From: UBA927 sp964361785
GTDB taxonomy: Bacteria; Patescibacteriota; Microgenomatia; UBA10105; UBA927
DNA: 12,683 nucleotides
Direction of reading: 5' to 3'
NCBI GenBank assembly: GCA_964361785.1
Contig: CAYIBX010000028.1
Coordinates: forward strand, 1-12,683
Within the stretch, counting starts at the first letter, position 1, and the number at the start of each line of letters is the position of its first letter. Position numbers and translations under genes: made by a program. Positions 6,856 through 11,947 of this stretch are shown here, piece after piece. The notes beneath the pieces are model-generated. The model was not told the DNA's origin. It saw nothing but the letters and a program-made list of their open reading frames with translations, and did not search any database.

Positions 6856-7385
6856 ACGTATCCCATTTCTCTCTGAATAAAGTGTACCTTCTTCCAATCA
6901 ATTTGTGAACGATTATCTACGTGGTAATGGGGTGTAAAGTACAACATGTCAGCCATTGCACGCTCAGCTGTTGCCCATAATACCTCATCTTTTATCTCAA
7001 TACCAATACTTTGGTACAAAAACTGATCCGCTAATTGCCGAAAACGAAACCTGTACCCCACTTTCTCTATTGTTTTTGAAAATGTTGAGATAAATGTGAT
7101 TGCATTTAGACTTTGAGATATGACACCTGCATTAGCCAACACTGTCTCACACGATACATAGGTAAAATCATGCGAAAGTGCGACACCAAGATCGTAGGGA
7201 TCTACTTTTGAGATCGGCTGTGTTGAATACAACCCTTTCTGCACAGGGTGTAATACTCCCGCTTTTATATGGCGACTAATGGTCGTGTAAAGCGTATTGG
7301 CATTCGTGATTCCCCACAAAAGAGCCAAATCCTGCGTATGAAATATTTTACGATCCAAGGCTAGTAGTTTCTTTATTCTGTACAT
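6852..7385 (-). CDS. abiEi: AbiEi-type antitoxin with winged-helix N-terminus
   Basis: A 177-aa protein. The N-terminal part (RKIFHTQDLALLWG..NANTLYTTISRHIKAGVL...GLYS) is the winged helix-turn-helix of AbiEi-family transcriptional regulators. The rest (ALSHDFTYVSCETVLANAGVI...) is the family's C-terminal antitoxin domain, ending in a segment with an alanine-rich AERAMADMLY. AbiEi proteins neutralise AbiEii and usually repress their own promoter. The start was set at ATG 7383-7385, not the ATG at 7413-7415, because a consensus promoter lies between them and its transcript would begin just before 7385. A 12-bp palindrome covers the start and is a candidate autoregulatory site. It is the first gene of the four-gene operon and overlaps AbiEii by 4 nt. 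Confidence 0.85.
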   Translation of the reverse strand: MYRIKKLLALDRKIFHTQDLALLWGITNANTLYTTISRHIKAGVLHPVQKGLYSTQPISKVDPYDLGVALSHDFTYVSCETVLANAGVISQSLNAITFISTFSKTIEKVGYRFRFRQLADQFLYQSIGIEIKDEVLWATAERAMADMLYFTPHYHVDNRSQIDWKKVHFIQREMGYV

Positions 7386-7392
7386 ATATGTA
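7381..7392. promoter_or_regulatory. Perfect 12-bp palindrome over the AbiEi start codon
   Basis: TACATATATGTA reads the same on both strands and covers the start codon and the expected transcription start of the AbiE operon. AbiEi antitoxins are known to bind inverted repeats in their own promoters, so this is a candidate operator. The site is AT-rich and short, so chance is not excluded. Confidence 0.35.
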
Positions 7393-7393
7393 T

Positions 7394-7422
7394 AGGATAG
7401 TAGAATGATGAGCATTTGTCAA
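7394..7422 (-). promoter_or_regulatory. Promoter of the AbiE operon
   Basis: On the minus strand a consensus -35 TTGACA (7417-7422), a 17-bp spacer and a -10 TATCCT (7394-7399) are followed 8 nt later by the AbiEi ATG. Transcription would start within about two bases of the ATG, giving a leaderless mRNA. The spacing is ideal for a housekeeping sigma factor. This promoter fixes the AbiEi start, since the upstream ATG falls inside the spacer. Confidence 0.75.
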
Positions 7423-7435
7423 ACCCCAGTCTTAG

Positions 7436-7466
7436 TTGACGAACATGGCCTATATCTGCCTATACT
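7436..7466 (+). promoter_or_regulatory. Leaderless promoter of the tail-anchored protein / protease pair
   Basis: TTGACG (7436-7441) and TATACT (7461-7466) are separated by 19 bp, slightly longer than ideal. The ATG follows TATACT after exactly 6 nt, and no Shine-Dalgarno is present. It is arranged back to back with the AbiE promoter; their -35 boxes are 13 bp apart. Confidence 0.6.
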
Positions 7467-7472
7467 AGATCT

Positions 7473-8327
7473 ATGGCAGCAACACCAATAGAAATTCACT
7501 CACTCCCCCCAAACACGGAAATGCCAAAAGTGGCACCTGTACCAAAAGAAAAACCCTTACCAGCACCAAAAGAAACACACCCAACTGGGGTTGCCAGAAA
7601 ACAGTTAGAAGATATCGCAGCGGGAAAACCGGTACTCGAGACTGTTGCCGAGCAAACCGTACGCCGCGAACAGGCGATGCAACTATTAAACGAAGCCAAT
7701 GCCCTTCTTTTGGATATGAAAGATTTACGATTGCTGGTAAGTAGCATCGCTACTCAAGCGGCAGACACGCCGCTGGGGAAAGAGATGCAAATGGAGACAC
7801 TGCGGATGCTCAAAGAAATTCCTGTTGATGGCGTTTCCCCAGATCTAGCGCTGCGACTTACCGCATTACAAACCAAACTCACTGCGTTACCAATTCCAGA
7901 CGCAAATCCTCTAGACAATCCACTTATTTCTACGATTCAGCAGTTCAACATCACCCATCCTGATTCGCGCGTGCCTGAAGAACTTCTTTCTCAAATCCAA
8001 TCAGGTGATGTAAAATCTCCTGAGCTTATTGCTCAAATTTTGCAGTCCAATCAGCCGCTTGCTCAAATTGTGTGGAAAGAACTGACGGGGAAAGAAGAAT
8101 TTAAAGGGTTTAATCCTCAACCTGATATCATGCTCAAACTTGCTGGTATTGAGGTAAATGATGAAAATATGAAGAAAGCAAAAGCAATCTTTGCCTCCGC
8201 ACTCCCCATCAAAGAAAAACCTGACCTGACGGGAAAACTCATGTCTGGGGCTCTTGTGGGTGCTTTGACCGTCATGTTTGTCAGCCAAATGGCCGCACCA
8301 GAAGGCCAACAACAAGGAGGACACTAA
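7473..8327 (+). CDS. Unknown Pro-rich, tail-anchored 284-aa protein
   Basis: The N-terminal about 40 residues are rich in proline, lysine and glutamate (PKVAPVPKEKPLPAPKE) and probably disordered. A helical middle (about 40-250) has several amphipathic segments. One hydrophobic helix near the end (LMSGALVGALTVMFVSQMA) is followed by only about 10 polar residues (PEGQQQGGH). This is the layout of a tail-anchored membrane protein with its bulk in the cytoplasm. No family is recognised. The gene is the first of a two-gene operon: AAGGAGG in its last codons serves the next gene, an intramembrane-type metalloprotease starting 5 nt after its stop. A single-span protein beside such a protease is a plausible substrate or regulator, but nothing more than position supports this. 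Confidence 0.7.
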   Translation: MAATPIEIHSLPPNTEMPKVAPVPKEKPLPAPKETHPTGVARKQLEDIAAGKPVLETVAEQTVRREQAMQLLNEANALLLDMKDLRLLVSSIATQAADTPLGKEMQMETLRMLKEIPVDGVSPDLALRLTALQTKLTALPIPDANPLDNPLISTIQQFNITHPDSRVPEELLSQIQSGDVKSPELIAQILQSNQPLAQIVWKELTGKEEFKGFNPQPDIMLKLAGIEVNDENMKKAKAIFASALPIKEKPDLTGKLMSGALVGALTVMFVSQMAAPEGQQQGGH

Positions 8328-8332
8328 TTTTT

Positions 8333-9019
8333 ATGCTCACCATTCTTTTTGTTTTTGAACTCATTGTCTTGTGGCTTATTACGCGAAAATTGACCCAAAA
8401 TTTGTATGTGTCTCTCTTTTTGCTGACAAGGTCTCGCCCTGTCGCGATAAGTATTATTTCTTTTATTTTTTTTCCCGGCACGGTCATCCATGAACTTTCA
8501 CATCTTTTTGTGGCCGAAATATTAGGGGTGCACACCAGTGGTTTGACACTCTCACCAGAAGGATTAGAAGAAACCAATGTACGATCTGGGAGCGTCATGA
8601 TAAGCCGAACTGATCCGATACGACGAGCAGTAATCGGTGTGGCCCCCGTATTTGTAGGCCTGGGAGCGCTGTTTACCATTTCCTATTTGTTGCCTCAATT
8701 TGCTTTTTCGTATTGGGTATTGGGTATTGGGTATTGGGTATTGTTTGCTGTCAGTAACACCATGTTTTCATCGCCCGAGGATATGGAGGGATTCCCTGCG
8801 GTGGCAATCGCCCTCTCTCTTATCGCAATCGCTGCATATTTTTCGGGAATTTCCGTGGATCTGCCAGCATCGTGGATTGAGAATATAACGAGTACACTCT
8901 CTACACTCACGACAAGCATAGGATACATCGTGGGATTTAATCTCGCAGTCTTTGCACTCTCGTTTAGCGCGATAACAATCGCAGAAAAACTAAGTGGGAG
9001 AAAACTTGTGGGGAGATAA
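8333..9019 (+). CDS. Multi-pass HELSH membrane metalloprotease (M50/site-2-protease-like)
   Basis: A 228-aa protein with about five or six membrane segments. FFPGTVIHELSHLFVAEILGV puts an HExxH zinc site (His53, Glu54, His57) within a membrane helix, as in M50-type intramembrane proteases and related M50B-like proteins. A later SNTMFSSPEDMEG (Asn142, Asp150) fits the family's NxxP...D motif, which supplies the third zinc ligand. It probably cuts membrane-spanning substrates within the bilayer. GGAGG lies 12 nt before the ATG, inside the end of the upstream gene, so the two are co-transcribed and perhaps coupled. A 7-nt tandem repeat encodes residues 127-137 (YWVLGIGYWVL) in a membrane segment; any change in copy number would shift the frame. 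The 3' end lies 4 bases from the end of the convergent toxin gene. Confidence 0.75.
   Translation: MLTILFVFELIVLWLITRKLTQNLYVSLFLLTRSRPVAISIISFIFFPGTVIHELSHLFVAEILGVHTSGLTLSPEGLEETNVRSGSVMISRTDPIRRAVIGVAPVFVGLGALFTISYLLPQFAFSYWVLGIGYWVLFAVSNTMFSSPEDMEGFPAVAIALSLIAIAAYFSGISVDLPASWIENITSTLSTLTTSIGYIVGFNLAVFALSFSAITIAEKLSGRKLVGR
8711..8743. repeat. Heptanucleotide tandem repeat (TATTGGG) inside the membrane protease gene
   Basis: Four perfect consecutive copies of TATTGGG (8711-8738) are followed by a partial fifth, TATTG (8739-8743). The array has no mismatch, in contrast to the surrounding coding sequence. A unit of 7 is not a multiple of 3, so gain or loss of one copy shifts the frame within the protease. 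On the other strand the unit reads CCCAATA, similar to the core of the 9-nt repeat in lepA. Confidence 0.9.
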
Positions 9020-9023
9020 ACTT

Positions 9024-9299
9024 CTATTTCTTACCATAGACATTTTTATGCGATCCAATTGCTAAAAATCGTACTTTGGTCTTTCCCACCCACTCAAAAA
9101 CTATACGAATATCATTTGTAATAGAAAAAGAAAACGTACCTTTTAACCGTTTTCTTAACGCATGAGTCCTCAATCTAGTATCATTCGGATTATTACGAAA
9201 AAATTTGACTCTCTCAATGACCGTTTGTTTTAGATCAGCATGTTTACCAATAAAGGTTTGATACATCAGATGATATTGACCAGATAATTCAATAATCAT
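9024..9299 (-). CDS. RelE/YafQ-type mRNA interferase toxin
   Basis: A 91-aa basic protein of RelE/StbE/YafQ type. The typical core is visible: a helical N-terminal half (Y-H-L-M-Y-Q-T-F ... VIERVKFFRNNPNDTRLRTHALRKRLKG), then the beta-sheet FSFSITNDIRIVFEW and the end KVRFLAIGSHKNVYGKK. This matches the family's ...DyRIvFe...v.ll.IG.H..VY pattern. Such toxins cut mRNA in the ribosomal A site. It lies 8 nt downstream of a ribbon-helix-helix antitoxin gene in the same direction, the standard antitoxin-first layout. Catalytic residues vary in this superfamily, so activity is inferred. It ends 4 bases from the convergent membrane protease gene. Confidence 0.85.
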   Translation of the reverse strand: MIIELSGQYHLMYQTFIGKHADLKQTVIERVKFFRNNPNDTRLRTHALRKRLKGTFSFSITNDIRIVFEWVGKTKVRFLAIGSHKNVYGKK

Positions 9300-9307
9300 G
9301 AATTAGA

Positions 9308-9589
9308 TTATTTATTTTTTTTCGGAATAACCAAATGTTCAAAGTAATTTTGTATAGCTTTATTAGATTTCAATTGAATATCGTTCTTATGCGACGATTT
9401 ACTTGCAGCCAAGACCTGATCCTCAAATTCCTTTGTAAATCCATTGACCGTTAATTTAGATGGATACAGCAGAGTACGCACAGCCTCTCTGATTAATTCA
9501 CTCACAGAAGTATAGCTACGCTTCACAAGCGCCTTTTTCATGTCCGTATACATGGAAGTAGGAAGAGAGATGTTTATTGTTGTATTCAT
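9308..9589 (-). CDS. Ribbon-helix-helix antitoxin (ParD/CopG-like)
   Basis: A 93-aa protein. Residues 1-42 (TTINISLP.SMYTDMKKALVKR.YTSVSELIREAVRTLLY) are a clear ribbon-helix-helix DNA-binding domain: a short beta strand followed by two helices. The C-terminal half is charged and probably disordered until it wraps the toxin. I chose ATG 9587-9589, since a TTG 12 codons upstream is the -35 box itself. Such antitoxins dimerise, bind palindromes in their own promoter and repress with the toxin; a perfect inverted repeat covers the -10 here. The pair most resembles parD/relE-type modules; an exact subfamily name is not justified. Confidence 0.85.
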   Translation of the reverse strand: MNTTINISLPTSMYTDMKKALVKRSYTSVSELIREAVRTLLYPSKLTVNGFTKEFEDQVLAASKSSHKNDIQLKSNKAIQNYFEHLVIPKKNK

Positions 9590-9595
9590 ACAAAG

Positions 9596-9625
9596 ATTGT
9601 ATGTATTCCATACAATGATTGTCAA
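9596..9625 (-). promoter_or_regulatory. Leaderless promoter with palindromic operator for the RHH antitoxin-toxin pair
   Basis: On the minus strand a consensus -35 TTGACA (9620-9625), an 18-bp spacer and a -10 TACAAT (9596-9601) are followed after 6 nt by the antitoxin ATG, so the mRNA is predicted to be leaderless. A perfect inverted repeat ATTGTATG-N5-CATACAAT (9596-9616) overlaps the -10 and half the spacer. This is where a ribbon-helix-helix repressor would block RNA polymerase, so autoregulation is likely. Confidence 0.75.
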
Positions 9626-9636
9626 GAGGATTTCTG

Positions 9637-9909
9637 TCAGCCGCCCTCAGTCAATACACCAGAAAATTTAGTAGAGCGTGGTTTCGTACGGCGTGGCTTT
9701 TTTAACTCAAAAACAGCCGGCTTACCCCGAGAACTCAATGAAAAACCGCCAAATAAATGAATGCCATCTACTTCAACCTGCCCTTGCTCGTCAGCTAATA
9801 ATCGTATCCCTCTTGGGTGTTTATAATATGCATCAGACACCGATTCTAACGCTGCTTGCTTTCCTAAAACGACACGTATCGCGTCTCTTTCTTTTGTAGA
9901 AACACTCAT
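9637..9909 (-). CDS. Unknown 90-aa protein downstream of lepA
   Basis: A small basic protein. An N-terminal helical part (TKERDAIRVVLGKQAALESVSDAYY) is followed by a short beta-like region (GQVEVDGIHLFGGFSLSSRGKPAVFEL) and a Lys/Arg-rich tail (KKPRRTKPRSTK) that may bind nucleic acid or ribosomes. No family is recognised. The ATG overlaps the stop of a 37-codon gene by 4 nt (ATGA), which explains the lack of its own strong Shine-Dalgarno. The three genes lepA, the 37-codon gene and this one form a coupled chain. An alternative reading through an in-frame TGA from ATG 9961-9963 is discussed among the findings. Confidence 0.6.
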   Translation of the reverse strand: MSVSTKERDAIRVVLGKQAALESVSDAYYKHPRGIRLLADEQGQVEVDGIHLFGGFSLSSRGKPAVFELKKPRRTKPRSTKFSGVLTEGG

Positions 9910-10019
9910 TTTTCCAAGTCACGTAATTGTAACTTGTGATCCAATAATTTGCGCACTAGGCATATATCCTCCAATTCACCCAAACTATATATCTCAAACC
10001 TATCAGTGTCAAGAATCAC
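9906..10019 (-). CDS. Hidden 37-aa gene chained between lepA and the 90-aa gene
   Basis: This frame starts with GTG at 10017-10019, which overlaps the lepA stop as GTGA, and ends in TGA at 9906-9908, which overlaps the next ATG as ATGA. The 37 codons encode a protein-like, charged, amphipathic helix: it begins ILDTDRFEIYSLGELEDI and ends KLLDHKLQLRDLEK, with regular leucines. There is no signal peptide or membrane segment. Two 4-nt stop/start overlaps at the two ends of one short open frame are hard to explain by chance and are standard for translationally coupled operons. No family is recognised. A promoter-like sequence and a strong Shine-Dalgarno lie inside the frame, so competing readings exist. 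I favour a real small gene. Confidence 0.6.
   Translation of the reverse strand: MILDTDRFEIYSLGELEDICLVRKLLDHKLQLRDLEK
9968..10012 (-). promoter_or_regulatory. Consensus-like promoter and Shine-Dalgarno embedded after lepA
   Basis: On the minus strand TTGACA (10007-10012), a 17-bp spacer and TATAGT (9984-9989) form a near-perfect promoter, followed by GGAGG (9968-9972) 4 nt before an ATG at 9961-9963. That ATG opens only 14 codons before TGA, in frame with the 90-aa gene that begins 9 nt later. It could drive the 90-aa gene independently of lepA, with the mini-frame acting as a leader. The sequence also lies within the 37-codon gene, so it may be partly coincidental. Confidence 0.45.
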
Positions 10020-11890
10020 GTGCGCTTGAGTACTGCAAAGAACGCACTTTGCGGAATTTCAACATTGCCGACCATCTTCATCTTCGCTTTCCCCTTTTTC
10101 TGTTTTTTTAATAATTTATCTTTTCTCGTTCTGTCTCCACCGTAGAGCTTTTTCGTTACGTCTTTACGAAACGCCTTCACATCGGATCTGGCGATAACAG
10201 TACCTCCAATGGCTGCCTGAATCGGTATCTCAAATTGCTGACGCGGGATCACTGCTGCCAACCGCTCGACGATATCTTTACTTCTATAGTGCGCCTGATC
10301 TTCTATAACTAAAAATGAAAACGCATCGACCTTTTCTTTATTTACTAAAATATCGACTTTGGAAACTGCTACGCGTTGCCAATCAAAAAATTCATAATCT
10401 AAACTAGCATATCCTTCTGTCACTGACTTTAACCTATCGAAAAAATCTACAATCATCTCAGAAAGCGGTATCAAATATTGAAACTGCGCTTGCTCTCCAA
10501 CGTAGGTAAGATCTACATATTCTGCCCTTTTTTCTTGCGCGAGCTGCATAATGGCTCCCACAAATCGTTTTGGACTGTAAAGCGATACATGCATCACAGG
10601 CTCTTCTACTTTTTCGACAAATGTAGGCTCTGGTAATTCTCCTGCAGACTGAATGCTAATCGTTACAAACCCATTCTCTTCGTTGACCACATGATTTAGG
10701 GTAAACCCTAACTTATGATAATCAACGCCCATTTTAAACGTCACGCGATACTCAACCGATGGCGCGGTAGCGAGCATTGTTAAATCAAATTCCCGAAGGA
10801 TTCTTTCTTGCACCACTTCTGCATGAAGAAGCCCTAAAAATCCACAATGAAATCCATTCCCTAACGCAAGAGAAGAAATAGGACGAAACGTAAAAGCACT
10901 ATCAGAAAGTTGCAGCTTTTCCATCGCTTCCCGACTCTCTTGATAATCATCAGCTGCCATAGGGAATAATCCGAGAAAAACCATGGACTTGGGCTCTTTG
11001 TAGCCTGCAAGTTGATCAGTCGACGGCAATGCTGCGTTTGTAACCGTATCTCCTACGCGAGCAAGTTTGACATTTTTTAGCCCTGTCGCTACATACCCCA
11101 CTTCCCCACACAACAATGTTTTTTGAGTCACCATGTGCGGTGAAAAAACTCCCAATTCAATCGGTGCAATATCTGCATTAGTCGCTAAACATCGCACGCG
11201 AAGACTAGGATCATACTGTATCGATCCATCAACCACTCGTACAAACACAACCACTCCTTTGTGCGTATCGAAGTGCGAGGAAAAAATAAGAGCACGGAGG
11301 GGCTTGTCCGGCGCGCCTTGCGGCGACGGAATCCGATGAATCACGGCTTCCAACACTTTTTCGACATGTTCACCAGTTTTGGCAGAAACAAGTATTGGGG
11401 AATTCGGGGTTATTGGGGAGATTGGGGGAAACCCCAATGCTTCAAGCTCCCTTCCCGTCTCCTCTATCCGAGCATTCGGCATGTCTATTTTATTGATAAT
11501 CGGAATAATCGTCAGGTTATGAACCCGCGCTTGATGAAGGTTGGCAAGGGTCTGTGCTTGCACACCTTGTGTGGCGTCTACGACAAGAAGCGCTCCTTCA
11601 CACGCGGCTAAACTGCGTGATACTTCATACCCAAAGTCGACATGTCCTGGCGTATCTATCAGATTTAAAATATAGCTTTTCCAGTGCATCCTGACTGGCG
11701 CTAACTTAATGGTGATTCCTCGCTCACGTTCAATCGGATTACTGTCTAATAGTTGCGCCTGCATATCACGAAACGCAACCGTCCCCGTCATCTCAAGCAT
11801 CCTATCGGCAAGAGTTGATTTCCCATGATCTATGTGGGCAATAACGCAGAAATTTCGAATATGTTTTTGCGTATCTGCAGCTGATTCCAT
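10016..11890 (-). CDS. lepA: Elongation factor 4 (LepA), ribosome back-translocase GTPase
   Basis: A complete 624-aa LepA. The GTPase motifs are intact: AHIDHGKST (18-26), switch I with ERERGITIK (54-62), DTPGH (79-83), NKID (133-136) and SAKTG (169-173). Later family blocks include GLFPMAADDYQ, ALGNGFHCGFLGLLHAEVVQERL, a C-terminal YGGDRTRKDKLLKKQKKGK and VGNVEIPQSAF near the end. EF4 binds ribosomes and helps remodel stalled or mistranslocated complexes. Between NKID and SAKTG the loop is about 6 residues longer than in E. coli LepA: PPISPITPNSPIL comes from a 9-nt DNA repeat. Translation probably starts leaderlessly (TAGAAT 6 nt before the ATG). The stop overlaps a GTG start as GTGA, so lepA heads a small coupled operon. 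Confidence 0.97.
   Translation of the reverse strand: MESAADTQKHIRNFCVIAHIDHGKSTLADRMLEMTGTVAFRDMQAQLLDSNPIERERGITIKLAPVRMHWKSYILNLIDTPGHVDFGYEVSRSLAACEGALLVVDATQGVQAQTLANLHQARVHNLTIIPIINKIDMPNARIEETGRELEALGFPPISPITPNSPILVSAKTGEHVEKVLEAVIHRIPSPQGAPDKPLRALIFSSHFDTHKGVVVFVRVVDGSIQYDPSLRVRCLATNADIAPIELGVFSPHMVTQKTLLCGEVGYVATGLKNVKLARVGDTVTNAALPSTDQLAGYKEPKSMVFLGLFPMAADDYQESREAMEKLQLSDSAFTFRPISSLALGNGFHCGFLGLLHAEVVQERILREFDLTMLATAPSVEYRVTFKMGVDYHKLGFTLNHVVNEENGFVTISIQSAGELPEPTFVEKVEEPVMHVSLYSPKRFVGAIMQLAQEKRAEYVDLTYVGEQAQFQYLIPLSEMIVDFFDRLKSVTEGYASLDYEFFDWQRVAVSKVDILVNKEKVDAFSFLVIEDQAHYRSKDIVERLAAVIPRQQFEIPIQAAIGGTVIARSDVKAFRKDVTKKLYGGDRTRKDKLLKKQKKGKAKMKMVGNVEIPQSAFFAVLKRT
11393..11428. repeat. 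9-nt tandem repeat in lepA encoding a Pro-rich tripeptide repeat
   Basis: Read on the minus strand, four successive 9-nt units begin CCCCAATCT, CCCCAATAA, CCCCGAATT, CCCCAATA. They encode PIS, PIT, PNS, PIL in frame. An inverted copy (ATTGGGG at 11421-11427 against CCCCAAT at 11432-11438) can form a hairpin at one edge. A 9-nt unit keeps the frame, so copy number could change without destroying LepA. The CCCAAT core is shared with the 7-nt repeat in the protease gene. Confidence 0.75.
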
Positions 11891-11896
11891 GTGTGT

Positions 11897-11902
11897 ATTC
11901 TA
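11897..11902 (-). promoter_or_regulatory. -10 box of a leaderless lepA transcript
   Basis: TAGAAT on the minus strand lies exactly 6 nt (ACACAC) before the lepA ATG. No Shine-Dalgarno is present, and the -35 region (around 11920-11926) is weak. The geometry matches the mntA, tail-anchored protein and antitoxin promoters in this window. Confidence 0.5.
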
Positions 11903-11909
11903 CCATTTC

Positions 11910-11938
11910 TTGCTAGCCCCGTCTGTATGGGCTACAAT
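11910..11938 (+). promoter_or_regulatory. Promoter of the 104-aa gene, overlapping an inverted repeat
   Basis: TTGCTA (11910-11915), a 17-bp spacer and TACAAT (11933-11938) are followed after 9 nt by ATG, with AGGTGA between them as a possible Shine-Dalgarno. A perfect inverted repeat, TAGCCC-N9-GGGCTA (11914-11934), fills the space between this promoter's elements and the divergent lepA promoter, and could be an operator acting on both. Confidence 0.5.
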
Positions 11939-11947
11939 AGGTGACTT

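Noticed and set aside
6856..6897. Longer N-terminus for AbiEii
   Set aside because: It would overlap AbiEi by 46 nt; the ATGA overlap at 6852-6855 is a standard coupled start and the family motif spacing does not need the extra residues.
7383..7415. Upstream ATG giving AbiEi ten more residues
   Set aside because: This ATG lies in the spacer of a consensus promoter, so it would not be in the mRNA; the added residues are hydrophobic and unlike the family start.
9590..9625. Upstream TTG start for the RHH antitoxin
   Set aside because: The TTG is the first half of the -35 box, and the typical RHH strand begins at the ATG at 9587-9589.
9907..9963. TGA recoded as glycine, as in some Gracilibacteria and SR1
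   Set aside because: TGA ends lepA, mntA, AbiEi and others at the correct family length, so the code is standard; the in-frame TGA here is not evidence of recoding.
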